A DNA stretch of 64,000 nucleotides. It comes from Bacillus marasmi. Lineage in GTDB: Bacteria > Bacillota > Bacilli > Bacillales > Cytobacillaceae. The position numbers and the translations under genes are program-made. The notes beneath the pieces were generated by a model. That model was not told the origin of the DNA. It did no database searches and was given only the letters and a program-made list of their open reading frames with translations. Below, in pieces: positions 8,997 through 18,500 of this stretch. Numbering within the stretch: position 1 is the first letter of the stretch; every line of letters starts with the position of its first letter. The stretch spans positions 124,001 to 188,000 of the forward strand of contig NZ_LR656167.1 of assembly GCF_902168435.1 (NCBI RefSeq). The letters run 5' to 3'.

Positions 8997-10535
8997 ATGA
9001 GAAGTATAAATTCAATAAAAAACATAGCTGTTAGTATTTTGTTACAACTGGTGATTATTCTCCTTGGATTTATGTCGAGGAAGGTGTTTCTTGATAGCCT
9101 CGGTACGGAATACCTTGGAGTTAATGGTGTACTCACCAATATTATCGCGATTCTTTCGCTGGTCGAAGCTGGAATTAGCGGCAGTCTAACCTACAATTTG
9201 TATAAACCTTTGGCAGAAAATAATCGTGAAAAAATTATTGCTCTTGTGCAGTTGTATAAACAAGTATACAGGGTGCTAGCATTCATCATTTTTGTTGTAA
9301 GCTTGGCGATTTATCCAATACTTGATCATTTATTAAAGGGTAGTGAATCTGTATCGTTCTTAAAGCTAGCCTTTTTCATTTTTGTGTTAAAAAATATCGT
9401 TTACTACTTTTATGAGCATAAAGTGGCCATTTTTGTTGCTGATCAAAAGGAATATATCTTGACGCGAATCTATACGATTTTTCATGTCATTGCAACGCTG
9501 GCTAAAATGTTGATTTTAATCCTAACAAAGGATTTTATTCTGTTTTTAATCATCGAGTTAATAACGAATACTCTGCAATGCTTCATAAACAATCGCGTTG
9601 TGGCTAAACGTTATCCATACTTATTTACGAAGAAAAGATACCAACTTGAAAAGCAAGAAAAGGCTGGTTTAATCACTCAGATTAAGGCGTTATTTTTACA
9701 CAAAGTGGGGACATATTTTATTTATGGAACTGACAATATGATTATTTCGTATTTTTTAGGGGTTGGAACAGTTGGGCTTTATGCCAATTATTTAATGTTA
9801 ATTGGACAGGTTGGAGCTTTGTTTACGCCGATATTAGGAGGAATGACGGCGAGCGTTGCCAATGTGATTACCATCGAAGGCAAAGACAAACAGTATTCAG
9901 TCTTTAATATGGTGTATTTAATTAATTTCTGGTTATATTCTATCGGTATTATATTCCTGTATAACCTGTTAGAGCCTTTTATCAATTGGTGGCTTGGTGA
10001 CGGCTATTTACTGGACCACCTCACCTTTATCATTTTGTTGGTGAATTTTTATTTAACCGGAATGAGAGCTTGTATTACAACCTTTAAAGAAGGTGGAGGC
10101 ATCTTCGTGCTCGACAAATATACTCCGATAATTGAAGCTGGTTTGAATGTTGGGATATCGATGATATTAGTTCATTATTTAGGCCTTGCAGGAATTTTTC
10201 TTGGTACGACAATAAGCTTACTAGCAGTTTTTTGGTACCCTCCGAGATTAGTGTTCAAAAACATATTTGGGCAAAAGGTCAGTACTTACTTTTGGAAATA
10301 TGGTTTTTATAGTTTACTAGCGGTGGTGACGTGTGTGGTCACTACGCTCTTGATAGATCATCTGTTTAGTGGAAATAGCTTATTGATTTTAGTTGGCAAA
10401 GGTTTAGTTTGTTTGTTTGTTCCAAATTTAGTCTATTTGCTCGTATTCTTTAAACGTCCAGAATTTCAATATTTGAAGGATATTATTGGAAATATCTTAT
10501 TGTCGATAAAGTTGAAAGTTGCACCCTCCAAATAA
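8997..10535 (+). CDS. Oligosaccharide flippase, MOP/Wzx-type
   Basis: A 512-residue polytopic protein with about 12-14 hydrophobic helices. It opens INSIKNIAVSILLQL, followed by SRKVFLDSLGTEYLGVNG, the usual start of Gram-positive Wzx-like flippases in the MATE/MOP superfamily. It should move undecaprenyl-linked repeat units across the membrane, between the glycosyltransferases upstream and the polymerase. It occupies the role of EpsK. The start ATG follows AAAAGGGA. The gene order Wzy - glycosyltransferases - Wzx - initiating transferase is coherent for a Wzx/Wzy pathway. Confidence 0.86.
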   Translation: MRSINSIKNIAVSILLQLVIILLGFMSRKVFLDSLGTEYLGVNGVLTNIIAILSLVEAGISGSLTYNLYKPLAENNREKIIALVQLYKQVYRVLAFIIFVVSLAIYPILDHLLKGSESVSFLKLAFFIFVLKNIVYYFYEHKVAIFVADQKEYILTRIYTIFHVIATLAKMLILILTKDFILFLIIELITNTLQCFINNRVVAKRYPYLFTKKRYQLEKQEKAGLITQIKALFLHKVGTYFIYGTDNMIISYFLGVGTVGLYANYLMLIGQVGALFTPILGGMTASVANVITIEGKDKQYSVFNMVYLINFWLYSIGIIFLYNLLEPFINWWLGDGYLLDHLTFIILLVNFYLTGMRACITTFKEGGGIFVLDKYTPIIEAGLNVGISMILVHYLGLAGIFLGTTISLLAVFWYPPRLVFKNIFGQKVSTYFWKYGFYSLLAVVTCVVTTLLIDHLFSGNSLLILVGKGLVCLFVPNLVYLLVFFKRPEFQYLKDIIGNILLSIKLKVAPSK

Positions 10536-10568
10536 ATGTAAAGGGTGTTTTTGTGTTGAGGTGGAAAA

Positions 10569-11174
10569 ATGAAAAGAATATTTGACTTAATCGTTGCGTG
10601 TGCAGGGATTACATTATTATCACCAATTATTTTATTAACTGCGCTGTTAATCAGACTGAAGCTTGGGTCACCGATATTGTTTAAACAGGAACGACCTGGT
10701 TTGCAAGGGAAAATATTTACCCTTTATAAGTTTCGGACAATGACTGATGAACGTGATGAAAAAGGTGAACTACTGCCGGATCATCTTCGTTTAACTGGTT
10801 TTGGGAAGCTGCTTCGAAAATTAAGCTTAGATGAATTTCCTCAGCTCTTAAATGTGGTCAAGGGTGAAATGAGTTTAGTAGGTCCAAGACCATTGTTAGT
10901 GGAGTATTTGCCATTGTATTCGTCACAGCAGCAAAAGCGACACAATGTCCCCCCAGGCATTACCGGATGGGCTCAAGTTAACGGACGTAATGCCATTACA
11001 TGGGAGGAAAGGTTTGAGCTTGATGTTTGGTACGTGGAAAACCAAAGCTTCTGGCTTGATATGAAAATATTGTTTCTGACGTTCAAAAAAGTCATTATGT
11101 CAGATGGTGTTAGCCATCAAGATTACGTCACAATGCCCGATTTTGAGGGGAATTCACTAAAAAAATCAAATTAA
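10569..11174 (+). CDS. epsL: Undecaprenyl-phosphate sugar-phosphate transferase (EpsL-like)
   Basis: A 201-residue bacterial sugar transferase. The N-terminal hydrophobic hairpin (residues 1-30) is followed by [42 protein letters not shown] and [13 protein letters not shown], all signature blocks of the PglC/WcaJ catalytic domain. The conserved Asp-Glu pair is in LDEFPQ. The enzyme transfers a sugar phosphate from a UDP-sugar to undecaprenyl phosphate and so starts repeat-unit synthesis. Length and motif wording match B. subtilis EpsL closely. GAGGTGG lies just before the ATG. Confidence 0.92.
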   Translation: MKRIFDLIVACAGITLLSPIILLTALLIRLKLGSPILFKQERPGLQGKIFTLYKFRTMTDERDEKGELLPDHLRLTGFGKLLRKLSLDEFPQLLNVVKGEMSLVGPRPLLVEYLPLYSSQQQKRHNVPPGITGWAQVNGRNAITWEERFELDVWYVENQSFWLDMKILFLTFKKVIMSDGVSHQDYVTMPDFEGNSLKKSN

Positions 11175-11210
11175 ATTAATAAAATTAATGTAAGAAGTGA
11201 GGATTTAGTT

Positions 11211-12347
11211 ATGTTGCAGCTATTACCACGAATCCGAGAAAGCAAGCTTTTCAAGCCACTTCGTTCAATGAAAACACAGTATATAGCCAAGCAGTACTGG
11301 AAAGGAGTTATTCAAAAGTTAAAGTCACAAAATCAATCCAACCGTAAATCAAGTCCATTTCGGCCAGGAATCGCCTTTTCCTTTGATGATAGTTTTCGAG
11401 TCCATGATTGGTTTCAGTACGGTAAAGACTTATTTGGCTATTATGATGTGAAGGTAACCTTTAATATTAACGCATTTCACCATTTTGAAGGACAGCGGAA
11501 ACACAACCAAGCTGAGATTGATATGCTCTTAGAGCTGCAGGCCGACGGACATGAAATTGCTCACCATGGCTATTCCCATCAAAATGCTAAAGAGTTTGCG
11601 GATGAGCATGGATGTCGCAAGTGGATTGAAGCTGAGATTGAACCATTGTTTGACTGGATGGATCAGCAATCTCATTCCATAACGAAAGAGAAGTTCAAAA
11701 TGCCGGTTAGCTTTGCATACCCTTATACCCTTTATTCACAAGCAACAAATGCTGCGTTAGTGCCAGCTTATTTTAAAGTGGTCCGAGGCGGCTTTGATCG
11801 TTATGACTTGCCAAGCCATGATATTTCCGGATATGTTCCCTCTATATGCATTGACCAAAAGGAACTGTTTGATTTTTCCTATTTTAAACAAGCGATGAAG
11901 CTAGCTAAAGAAACGGGGACAAATTTAATCATTATGTGTCATTCAATATTGCCTAATGAAGTAAACTGGGATGATTTTGGCTGGGGAGAAGAGGCGCAGC
12001 TGCCTGGTCAATATCGAACTGCACCTAAATTGCTACAGGCGATTATAAAAGAAGCGAGAAAGCTTGATATGGCATTTTATACAACTGCAGAATTAGCAGG
12101 GATTGCCACATTTATTGATCGTAATCTAGAAGCTTATCTTCGCAACGAAGTGCTAAAAACTTCTGAAAAATGGATTAAGATTGTTGATTTGCATCATGTT
12201 AAAGAACTCGACCTGCGTCACTGTCACATTACTAATTTAGATGGTATACAGTACTTTATCAATCTCGAGAAATTGTATTTGGGTAATCATCACATTAATG
12301 ACCTCAGCTTATTGAACAGATTACCTAAATTGTCAACCATCTTATGA
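11211..12347 (+). CDS. Polysaccharide deacetylase (NodB fold) with leucine-rich C-terminal tail
   Basis: A 378-residue protein. NodB motif 1 FSFDDS and motif 2 HHGYSH (H-x3-H metal site) are intact, followed by SFAYPYTLYS and IIMCHSILPNE, which fit motifs 3-5 of carbohydrate esterase family 4. No signal peptide is visible, so it may act in the cytoplasm or on the lipid-linked unit. After about residue 320, VKELDLRHCHITNLDGI and LEKLYLGNHHINDLSLL form at least two internalin-type leucine-rich repeats, an unusual extension. The last codons overlap the next start (ATGA). Confidence 0.82.
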   Translation: MLQLLPRIRESKLFKPLRSMKTQYIAKQYWKGVIQKLKSQNQSNRKSSPFRPGIAFSFDDSFRVHDWFQYGKDLFGYYDVKVTFNINAFHHFEGQRKHNQAEIDMLLELQADGHEIAHHGYSHQNAKEFADEHGCRKWIEAEIEPLFDWMDQQSHSITKEKFKMPVSFAYPYTLYSQATNAALVPAYFKVVRGGFDRYDLPSHDISGYVPSICIDQKELFDFSYFKQAMKLAKETGTNLIIMCHSILPNEVNWDDFGWGEEAQLPGQYRTAPKLLQAIIKEARKLDMAFYTTAELAGIATFIDRNLEAYLRNEVLKTSEKWIKIVDLHHVKELDLRHCHITNLDGIQYFINLEKLYLGNHHINDLSLLNRLPKLSTIL

Positions 12348-13711
12348 ATAGGAAGTATTTAATGGTCTGGATTTTCGTAATTGCAATAGGCGTGGTTGTG
12401 GGATGGCGAACACTAAGTATGGAAAATGGCAAGACAGCCTCCGACTTCGTTGTAGATGTGAAGGATTATGGTGCGGTTGGTGATGGAGTTAGTGATGATA
12501 CAAAAGCCTTTCAAACAGCGATTGATGACGTAAAGAAGCATGGTGGAGGAACCGTATTTGTACCTTCTGGAACTTACAGTCTTCAGCCGGTTTTTCTAAA
12601 GAATCATGTTCATTTGCGGGGCGAAGACCGTGATAAGTCGATTCTTAAGCTTGCTGATGATGCTCCTGATGATTACACACGTTTACTCACCACTGCAAAC
12701 AACACGAGTATTCAATCACTAACCTTCGATGGAAATTATCAAAAGCATCCAAATGGTATCGAGCATATGCATTGTATTTTCGTCTTTGATCATAAAAATG
12801 TCTTGATCAATAACAATAAAATCATGAATGCGGTTGGCGATGGTATTTCGGTGTCTGGGACTAGCAAAACTAGTAAAAACATCACGATTACCAACAATAT
12901 TGTTGAGGAAAATCAACGTTCGCAAATTGTGATTGAGCAAGTGAATCAATTGCAGGTTAACAACAATGTGCTTCGCTCTAAAACCGCTCGACCAGCGCTT
13001 CATTTCGAGCCATGGGAAAAACAGCAATATGAGAATGCGCAAATTAGTAGTAATACGATTGAATCGAATGTTGAAGGCTATTGCGTTCTCCTTTCAGGTG
13101 CCGATTCGGAGTTAGCTGGAGAGGGTGAGCTTGGTTATTTTTTTAATGACATAGAGTTTAAGCAAAATAAAGTTGATTGTCCTCTAGGGGCTTTGCTAGT
13201 GATGGATACAAAAAATGCGAAGCTAATTGATAATGAGCTTAAAGTGTCAGAGATTCATGTTTGGCGTAAAAATCAGCAGGTGAACATTGTACGGAATACA
13301 ATTAACTCCGTTAACGGAATTCGGCTTGAAGGGGGAAAGGATGGTGAGTTAATCTCAAACGGAACAAACATCTCTCATAATATAATTATAGCCTCCAATG
13401 ATGGAGTAAATATCCACGCAGGTGCCAGCAATACAAATATTATTAGTAACCATTTTACTGGTTCGAAACAAGCAACAGGGGTCGCGCTTTTTGCATCGGA
13501 TCATATTACAAATACGATCATTTCTAAGAACACCTTTCAGCACTATCGCTGGGGTGTTTTATTAGATTACGACAATTATAGTGATTCTGAAATTCAAGGT
13601 GTGATCATTTCTGGTAACAGGTTTGATAGTATAAACAAAGCGATTGAGCAAACGGTGCGAAACAGCAATCGCCTTAAAGACCTGGTCATTTCGAAAAATC
13701 ACTATTACTAG
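12344..13711 (+). CDS. Membrane-anchored right-handed beta-helix (pectate-lyase-3-like) protein
   Basis: A 455-residue protein. An N-terminal hydrophobic segment (YLMVWIFVIAIGVVVGW) is a signal anchor. VKDYGAVGDGVSDDTKAFQ and GGGTVFVPSGTY are the entry motif of the Pectate_lyase_3 beta-helix. The rest shows recurring Asn-rich ladders (ITNNIVEENQ, ISSNTIESN, VRNTINSVNG, IISNHFTGS). Such proteins in exopolysaccharide loci act outside the cell as lyases, hydrolases or epimerases on the polymer. It is coupled to the deacetylase gene by a four-base overlap, so it may also be involved in polymer modification. The catalytic residues cannot be assigned. Confidence 0.8.
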   Translation: MNRKYLMVWIFVIAIGVVVGWRTLSMENGKTASDFVVDVKDYGAVGDGVSDDTKAFQTAIDDVKKHGGGTVFVPSGTYSLQPVFLKNHVHLRGEDRDKSILKLADDAPDDYTRLLTTANNTSIQSLTFDGNYQKHPNGIEHMHCIFVFDHKNVLINNNKIMNAVGDGISVSGTSKTSKNITITNNIVEENQRSQIVIEQVNQLQVNNNVLRSKTARPALHFEPWEKQQYENAQISSNTIESNVEGYCVLLSGADSELAGEGELGYFFNDIEFKQNKVDCPLGALLVMDTKNAKLIDNELKVSEIHVWRKNQQVNIVRNTINSVNGIRLEGGKDGELISNGTNISHNIIIASNDGVNIHAGASNTNIISNHFTGSKQATGVALFASDHITNTIISKNTFQHYRWGVLLDYDNYSDSEIQGVIISGNRFDSINKAIEQTVRNSNRLKDLVISKNHYY

Positions 13712-13745
13712 CTTCACATTTTACTAAAAAGGAGATTTTCGCAAT

Positions 13746-14840
13746 ATGAAGGATCAAATGAAGAGAAAGCATTTAAACTTGATCCAATTTTCTCGGGCGC
13801 TCGTCCCGCTTTTCGTCCTTTTATTCCACGCCGAAGCATTTATGCATGTCTATTTCGATTATGATTTTTTGAAATTGCAGGATGTGTCAAAATCAGGGGG
13901 AGTTTACTATTTCTTTGCACTGTCAGGCTTTATGATTTTTTACATTTACCAGGGGGATTTTGGGAACCCAAAGAGATGGAAGTTTTTTCTGCATAGCAGG
14001 TTTATTAGAATCTATCCAATCTATTGGATATTATCGCTATGTATCCTTCCGGTATATATTCTCTTTCCGAGCTTCGGCCAAGGAAACGAATCTCAGCTCA
14101 ATACGATTATTACCTCGCTTCTATTGTTTCCTAACGAAAACGAACCGATTTTAAGTGTCGCCTGGTCATTAGTTCATACGGTGTTTTTTTATCTAATATT
14201 TTCGGTTGTATTTATGAAAAATAAAACAATCACAACGGTTATCCTAATGACTTGGGCTATTGTTTCGCTTGGATTCAGCACCGATATTTTTATTTCAGCC
14301 AATTACTATGTAAACTTTTTGTTCAATGGAAATAATTTGGTGTTTTTATTGGGGGTCTTATGCGCTTATGCAGTGAGAAGAATTAAACTCCAAATGATCA
14401 TAGCCTGGTTGCTGGTTGCAATAGGAATGATGGGGTTTCCATTCGCCTGGTTTAATACGCAATTTGAAATATTTCATCTCAGTCTACAACTCATAACGAG
14501 TCTTGCATCTGGTTTTATCATTTTTGGTTTATCAGCGATTGACCTTCAAGCTGAAGTCAATATTCCAGTATTTGCAAAATACCTTAGCGACGCCTCTTTT
14601 TCGATTTATCTTAGTCATTTTTTAATCATGTCAGGACTATGTAAATTTTTTAGTATAACAAATGTTTTAACGAATCACTACTTTATCATTAGTATTCTCT
14701 TAATCGTTCTAGCAACTGGCGGTGGTTGTTTAGTTTATTCATTTTTGGAAAAGCCATTAAATCGTAAAATAAAGGATTTAAACATAAAAAGGACCTTAGG
14801 TTCAGATGGTAATAAATTACAGATGGTAGAAAAGTCCTGA
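13746..14840 (+). CDS. Acyltransferase 3 family membrane protein
   Basis: A 364-residue polytopic protein with about ten helices. The family signature runs LIQFSRALVPLFVLLFHAE with its conserved His, followed by GVYYFFALSGFMIFYIY and the Arg-rich HSRFIRIYPIYWIL block. Near the end, SDASFSIYLSHFL and SFLEKPLNRK match the C-terminal family motif. These proteins move acetyl or other acyl groups from the cytoplasm onto extracellular or lipid-linked sugars. It lies downstream of a deacetylase and is the last gene before a fresh promoter. AAAGGAG precedes the ATG at a rather long distance. Confidence 0.85.
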   Translation: MKDQMKRKHLNLIQFSRALVPLFVLLFHAEAFMHVYFDYDFLKLQDVSKSGGVYYFFALSGFMIFYIYQGDFGNPKRWKFFLHSRFIRIYPIYWILSLCILPVYILFPSFGQGNESQLNTIITSLLLFPNENEPILSVAWSLVHTVFFYLIFSVVFMKNKTITTVILMTWAIVSLGFSTDIFISANYYVNFLFNGNNLVFLLGVLCAYAVRRIKLQMIIAWLLVAIGMMGFPFAWFNTQFEIFHLSLQLITSLASGFIIFGLSAIDLQAEVNIPVFAKYLSDASFSIYLSHFLIMSGLCKFFSITNVLTNHYFIISILLIVLATGGGCLVYSFLEKPLNRKIKDLNIKRTLGSDGNKLQMVEKS

Positions 14841-14867
14841 TGATAGTCGAAAAGACCTGAAAAACAA

Positions 14868-14896
14868 TTGACTTGTTCTTTATAGAGAACTATAAT
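14868..14896 (+). promoter_or_regulatory. Strong sigma-A promoter
   Basis: TTGACT at 14868-14873 and a perfect TATAAT at 14891-14896 are separated by 17 bases. They lie 68 bases upstream of the GT14-like gene. This suggests that the last four genes of the eps locus form their own transcription unit, even if read-through from the main operon also occurs. Confidence 0.8.
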
Positions 14897-14964
14897 TACG
14901 ATAAGTGTTTCTTAAAGTGAACAAAATTACTTTTTAGATTGTCATTTTTAAAGGGGATAAGGAA

Positions 14965-15867
14965 ATGAATTCGACTCCGCGGACAGCTTATATTTTACAA
15001 ATTCATAAAAATCCAGATCAGGTAAATAGGTTCATAAAACAACTGATCACTACAGAACATGCTGATGTTTTTGTTCATATTGATAAAAAAAACACAAAAA
15101 TAATTAGCGGAAAAATAATGAAGCATCCACAGGTGAAAATTCTACCAATTAGCATCAATTGTGAGTGGGGGGACATCAGTCAGGTGGACACGACCATTCT
15201 ATTGCTGAGAGAGGTACTGGCTTCTAAAAATGATTATGATTTTGTTGCCTTGAGAAGTGGACAGGATTTAATCGTTAAAGAAGGTTTTAAGCAGTTTTTA
15301 ACGGAAAATACCGATAGAATTTTTTTACACTATAAAAAGGTAAGCGATGAAAACCTTGGCTTTATGAAAATAAATTGGCCTAGTTTTGCCAGAAAGCGCT
15401 ACACGAGTAAGCATCCAATCAGAGTCTATCGACGGGTGTTACTGAATTGTTATAAAAGGGGAATTAATTTAGCACCAAATCATAACCATTGGCCGAAGGA
15501 TTATTCATTTTATAAGGGATCACAGTGGTTTACGATTCCATTTCCAGTTGCAAAATACATGATTGATTTCATAGATAAAAATCCATGGTACTATCGTTTT
15601 TTTGAAAAAACTTTGGTTCCTGACGAAAGCTTTTTCCACACATTAATACTAAATTCACCTTATAAAGCAAATGTCGTTAATACAAATTTAATGTTTCTCA
15701 AATGGGGAGAAACATTAAGTGAGCGAAATTCTCCGCAAAATCTTACTAATGAAGATGTTTCGTTGATTGAAGCGTCCAATGAATTTTTTGCACGAAAATT
15801 TGACGAGGCTATTGATGGTAATGTTATAGAGTATTTCATCAAAAAGGTGGGAGGTGCAACAAAATGA
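14965..15867 (+). CDS. GT14-type (core-2/I-branching-like) glycosyltransferase
   Basis: A 300-residue protein with RTAYILQIHKNPDQV, DVFVHIDKKN, CEWGDISQVDTTI and LRSGQDL, the arrangement seen in bacterial members of the beta-1,6-N-acetylglucosaminyltransferase (core-2/I-branching) family. Later YKGSQWFTIP and VPDESFFHTLI match the SQW and PDE motifs of that family. It is the first gene after the 14868 promoter and overlaps the aminotransferase by four bases. It may add a side branch built with the amino sugar made by the next enzyme; that link is inference. Confidence 0.8.
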   Translation: MNSTPRTAYILQIHKNPDQVNRFIKQLITTEHADVFVHIDKKNTKIISGKIMKHPQVKILPISINCEWGDISQVDTTILLLREVLASKNDYDFVALRSGQDLIVKEGFKQFLTENTDRIFLHYKKVSDENLGFMKINWPSFARKRYTSKHPIRVYRRVLLNCYKRGINLAPNHNHWPKDYSFYKGSQWFTIPFPVAKYMIDFIDKNPWYYRFFEKTLVPDESFFHTLILNSPYKANVVNTNLMFLKWGETLSERNSPQNLTNEDVSLIEASNEFFARKFDEAIDGNVIEYFIKKVGGATK

Positions 15868-17090
15868 AAAATGAGGAAAAAATCTTCCTGTCTTTGCCGC
15901 ATATGAGCGGAAAAGAGCTTGCATATATAACCGAAGCATTTGAAACAAACTGGGTTGCACCTTTAGGACCAAATGTTGATCGATTTGAAAAGGAAATTGC
16001 TGATTATGTGGGTGTAGGAAACGCAATTGCTTTAAGCTCTGGTACGGCTGCAATTCACCTCGCTTTACGACTCCTTGATGTAAAGCAAGGCGATACAGTG
16101 TTTTGCTCCACGCTAACGTTTATTGCTAGCGCTAATCCAATTTTATACGAGGGAGCAAAGCCGATATTCATTGATTCTGAGCCTGATACATGGAATATGT
16201 CTCCCCAGGCATTGAAAGTAGCGTTAAGGGAGGCGGCGAAAAAAGGCAGCTTGCCAAAGGCAGTCATCGTTGTTCATCTATACGGGCAGTGTGCCAAAAT
16301 GGATGAAATTATTAACCTTTGCAATCAATATCAGATTCCAGTCATTGAGGATGCGGCAGAATCGCTCGGTGCATTGTATAAAGGTAAAGCAAGCGGAACA
16401 ATCGGTCACTTTGGAATTTACTCCTTTAATGGCAATAAAATTATTACAGCATCAAGTGGTGGTATGCTCGTTTCCAATAACCAAGCTGCGATAAAAAAAG
16501 CAGGTTTTCTGGCTACTCAGGCGAAGGATGACGCGCCATATTACCAACACTCGCAAATGGGTTTTAATTATCGGATGAGTAATATTTTAGCTGGCATCGG
16601 CCGGGCCCAATTAGAAGTGCTGGATGAAAGGGTTTCTGCAAGAAGAGCAATTTTTCAAAGATATTTTCAGCATTTATCACATATGCCTGGAATAACGTTT
16701 ATGGGTGAACTGGAAAAAACAAAATCAAACCGCTGGTTAACGGTTATGTTAGTAGATGAAGAAAAATCTGGTCGTTCAGTAACGTCATTAATCAAGTATT
16801 TAACAAATGAAAATATAGAAGCAAGGCATGTGTGGAAGCCACTGCATTTGCAACCATTATTTCAAGATGCGCCGTACTACCCTCATAGTGAAACAGAGCA
16901 TGTTGCCGAAAGATTATTTCGCAACGGTATCTGCCTCCCTTCTGGTTCTGGGATGTCAGAAGAGCAACAAATGAGTGTAATAAATTGCATTAAAGAATTC
17001 TTTATTTCAAAACCAATTCAAGAAAGTAGAAAAATAGAATTATCATCAAACCAAGCAGAAAAATCATACCAGTATAAGCTATTGGGGTGA
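15864..17090 (+). CDS. epsN: EpsN-like PLP-dependent sugar aminotransferase (DegT/DnrJ/EryC1 family)
   Basis: A 408-residue fold-type I aminotransferase. LSLPHMSGKELAYI, NWVAPLGPNVDRFE, ALSSGTAAIHLAL, VIEDAAESLGALYKG and FNGNKIITASSGGM (PLP lysine in GNK) follow B. subtilis EpsN almost word for word. EpsN makes UDP-4-amino-4,6-dideoxy-GlcNAc from the 4-keto sugar produced by EpsC. Neither an EpsC dehydratase nor an EpsM acetyltransferase gene is in this window, so the substrate must come from elsewhere. A C-terminal extension of about 20 residues (ESRKIELSSNQAEKS) goes beyond the usual end. Confidence 0.92.
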   Translation: MKNEEKIFLSLPHMSGKELAYITEAFETNWVAPLGPNVDRFEKEIADYVGVGNAIALSSGTAAIHLALRLLDVKQGDTVFCSTLTFIASANPILYEGAKPIFIDSEPDTWNMSPQALKVALREAAKKGSLPKAVIVVHLYGQCAKMDEIINLCNQYQIPVIEDAAESLGALYKGKASGTIGHFGIYSFNGNKIITASSGGMLVSNNQAAIKKAGFLATQAKDDAPYYQHSQMGFNYRMSNILAGIGRAQLEVLDERVSARRAIFQRYFQHLSHMPGITFMGELEKTKSNRWLTVMLVDEEKSGRSVTSLIKYLTNENIEARHVWKPLHLQPLFQDAPYYPHSETEHVAERLFRNGICLPSGSGMSEEQQMSVINCIKEFFISKPIQESRKIELSSNQAEKSYQYKLLG

Positions 17091-17208
17091 CTGAAAAGTG
17101 TATTGCTATGTCCAAAAACTAGTAGAAAAGACACGGTTATAAAAGACCTAACCTAAAAAGGGGGGAATAGGCTTGGTCAAGTCAACTGGTGTTGAAGGAG
17201 GCCTTACG

Positions 17209-18483
17209 GTGCAACAGAATCCGCTTGATGACTTCTTATCGGATCATAAAAAAATGACGGAACTGGAACATCAATTTGGTTCATCCTTTTACTTATTTAA
17301 CACAGAGCAATTGCGGATGAATTATCATAAGATTGAAAGCGCCTTTAAAAGTAGATACAGTAATTTCATCATTGGCTATTCATATAAGACAAACTACTTG
17401 CCATATTTATGCAAGGTGTTATCAAAGCTTGGTGCATATGCTGAGGTTGTGTCTCGGCTTGAGTATGATTTGGCTTTGAAAATCGGAGAGAATCCAAAGC
17501 GGATTATCTTCAATGGACCATTAAAAAGCCGCGATGATATTTTTTATGCCATTGACAATGGCAGCTTGCTCAATCTTGATTCACTTTATGAGATAAAGTT
17601 CGTTGAGGAATATGCAAAGCAGTATCCTAAGCGTGATATTAAGATTGGCTTACGGCTAAACTTCGATATCTCAGAAAATGGAGTGAGTCCACTTCAGGAA
17701 GGGTATCCAATAAGTCGCTTCGGAATTTGTGTTGAGAGTGGGACACTTCATCAAGCTATTACCGAACTTTCAGCCTATAAAAATATAAAAATAGTGGGTT
17801 TGCATGGTCATTTTTCAACAAAAAAAAGAAATATCGAAGCCTATCAAAAAATTACTGAAACACTTTGCAAGATTGGAAAACGGTATATAGAGGAGTCGCT
17901 CGAGTATATCGATATCGGTGGTGGAATATATGGTGAGGTTCCGAAATCATTTAATCTAAACACACCAAGTTTTGATGATTATGCGACAGTTGTCTGCGAG
18001 ATAATGAATCGAGAATTTGCACATTGGACGAACAAACCAGCCTTAATTTTAGAGCCAGGTATTTCGATGGTAGCTAATACATTCCAATTTGTTGCGAAAG
18101 TGATTGAAACGAAAACGATTCGTGGTCAGAATTTTGTGTTGGTCGACGGTAGTGTACATAATATTAAACCAACAATGCACAAGAATAATTTACCGATGAG
18201 AATCACAAGTCAATATCCAAGCTCCACAAAAGCTACAGTTTTCCATGTCGTTGGTTATACATGTATGGAAAAGGATTACTTAGCTCACGAAGTCGTGGCA
18301 GAATTACCGCAAATAAATGATTTTCTGATTTTTGATAATGTCGGTGCTTATACGATCGTCTTTAATCCTCCTTTTATAAAAGAAAGACCCGGTATTGTTG
18401 CAGTGGATGAGGATGAGTTTATGATCGTACGGAAGAAAGAAACATTGAAGCAATTTGTTAATGAAGAAATCTATACTTTTTAA
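17209..18483 (+). CDS. LysA/ornithine-decarboxylase-family PLP enzyme
   Basis: A fold-type III PLP decarboxylase of about 424 residues. The PLP lysine lies in IGYSYKTN. A Gly-rich phosphate loop, IDIGGGIYGEV, is present, and the C-terminal catalytic Cys segment is GYTCMEKDYLA. The usual EPGR motif reads EPGISMV, losing the arginine, which points to an unusual substrate or geometry. I prefer GTG 17209 because AAGGAGG lies seven bases upstream; TTG 17173 behind AAAGGGGGG is a possible longer start (436 residues). Its neighbours are a sugar aminotransferase and an ATP-grasp ligase. A decarboxylase paired with an ATP-grasp enzyme is reminiscent of BtrK/BtrJ in butirosin synthesis. The real substrate is unknown. 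Confidence 0.8.
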   Translation: MQQNPLDDFLSDHKKMTELEHQFGSSFYLFNTEQLRMNYHKIESAFKSRYSNFIIGYSYKTNYLPYLCKVLSKLGAYAEVVSRLEYDLALKIGENPKRIIFNGPLKSRDDIFYAIDNGSLLNLDSLYEIKFVEEYAKQYPKRDIKIGLRLNFDISENGVSPLQEGYPISRFGICVESGTLHQAITELSAYKNIKIVGLHGHFSTKKRNIEAYQKITETLCKIGKRYIEESLEYIDIGGGIYGEVPKSFNLNTPSFDDYATVVCEIMNREFAHWTNKPALILEPGISMVANTFQFVAKVIETKTIRGQNFVLVDGSVHNIKPTMHKNNLPMRITSQYPSSTKATVFHVVGYTCMEKDYLAHEVVAELPQINDFLIFDNVGAYTIVFNPPFIKERPGIVAVDEDEFMIVRKKETLKQFVNEEIYTF

Positions 18484-18500
18484 AGTGAGGTTGAGTATAT

